NCBI GenBank assembly: GCA_003500955.1
Contig: DNQP01000015.1
Span: forward strand, 1-8,313
Length of the DNA stretch: 8,313 bases
Reading direction: 5' to 3'
From: Curvibacter sp.
GTDB taxonomy: Bacteria; Pseudomonadota; Gammaproteobacteria; Burkholderiales; Burkholderiaceae_C
Of this stretch, positions 8,307 through 8,313 are shown piece by piece (position 1 is the stretch's first letter; every line of letters starts with the position of its first letter). Under the pieces are notes generated by a model that was given only the letters and a program-made list of their open reading frames with translations, ran no database searches and was not told where the DNA came from. Position numbers and translations under genes: made by a program.

Positions 8307-8313
8307 TTCGCCA

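Noticed and set aside
8145..8313. CRISPR array
   Set aside because: There are only two copies, the 58-base unit is long, the spacer is 46 bases with its own inverted-repeat arm, and no cas genes are nearby.

Overview
The window looks like chromosomal DNA of a betaproteobacterium, most likely order Burkholderiales and family Comamonadaceae. The reasons are high GC coding sequence (roughly mid-60s percent by eye), the protein sequences themselves, and the gene order folC-dedD-cvpA-purF-metZ. The folC-dedD-cvpA-purF part is shared with Escherichia coli, and the metZ extension is one I associate with betaproteobacteria. The family assignment is inference from recognised protein families, not from a database search.

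Left two thirds (1-5653, minus strand): six closely packed genes read leftward, folC > dedD > cvpA > purF > metZ > gltX. Gaps between them are 11, 8 (or a 4-base overlap, depending on the cvpA start), 38, 4 and 23 bases, so they probably form one operon. FolC makes folylpolyglutamates, the one-carbon carriers for purine and methionine synthesis. PurF commits PRPP to purine synthesis and releases glutamate. MetZ makes homocysteine for methionine. GltX (N-terminal 132 residues only, cut by the window edge) charges tRNA-Glu. DedD and CvpA are inner-membrane proteins linked to cell division and to colicin V production or envelope biology.

Centre (5654-6398, plus strand): an ArsC/Spx-family reductase-like protein starts only 18 bases from the folC start, with no visible Shine-Dalgarno on either side. 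It is followed by ppnP, a nucleoside phosphorylase of the cupin fold.

Intergenic 6399-6544: this is the most structured non-coding DNA in the window, a nested inverted repeat of about 122 bases just upstream of argG.

Right part (6545-8313, plus strand): argG (argininosuccinate synthase, long E. coli-type form), then a 73-residue uncharacterised protein whose GTG start overlaps the argG stop, then a good rho-independent terminator. The last 170 bases carry two copies of a 58-base repeat, 104 bases apart, with internal inverted repeats; the second copy runs into the window edge.

I see mostly core housekeeping metabolism. There is no defence system, prophage, transposase, CRISPR array or biosynthetic cluster here. 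The points worth a second look are the argG leader palindrome, the divergent folC/arsC-like start region, the small argG-coupled gene and the terminal repeats.
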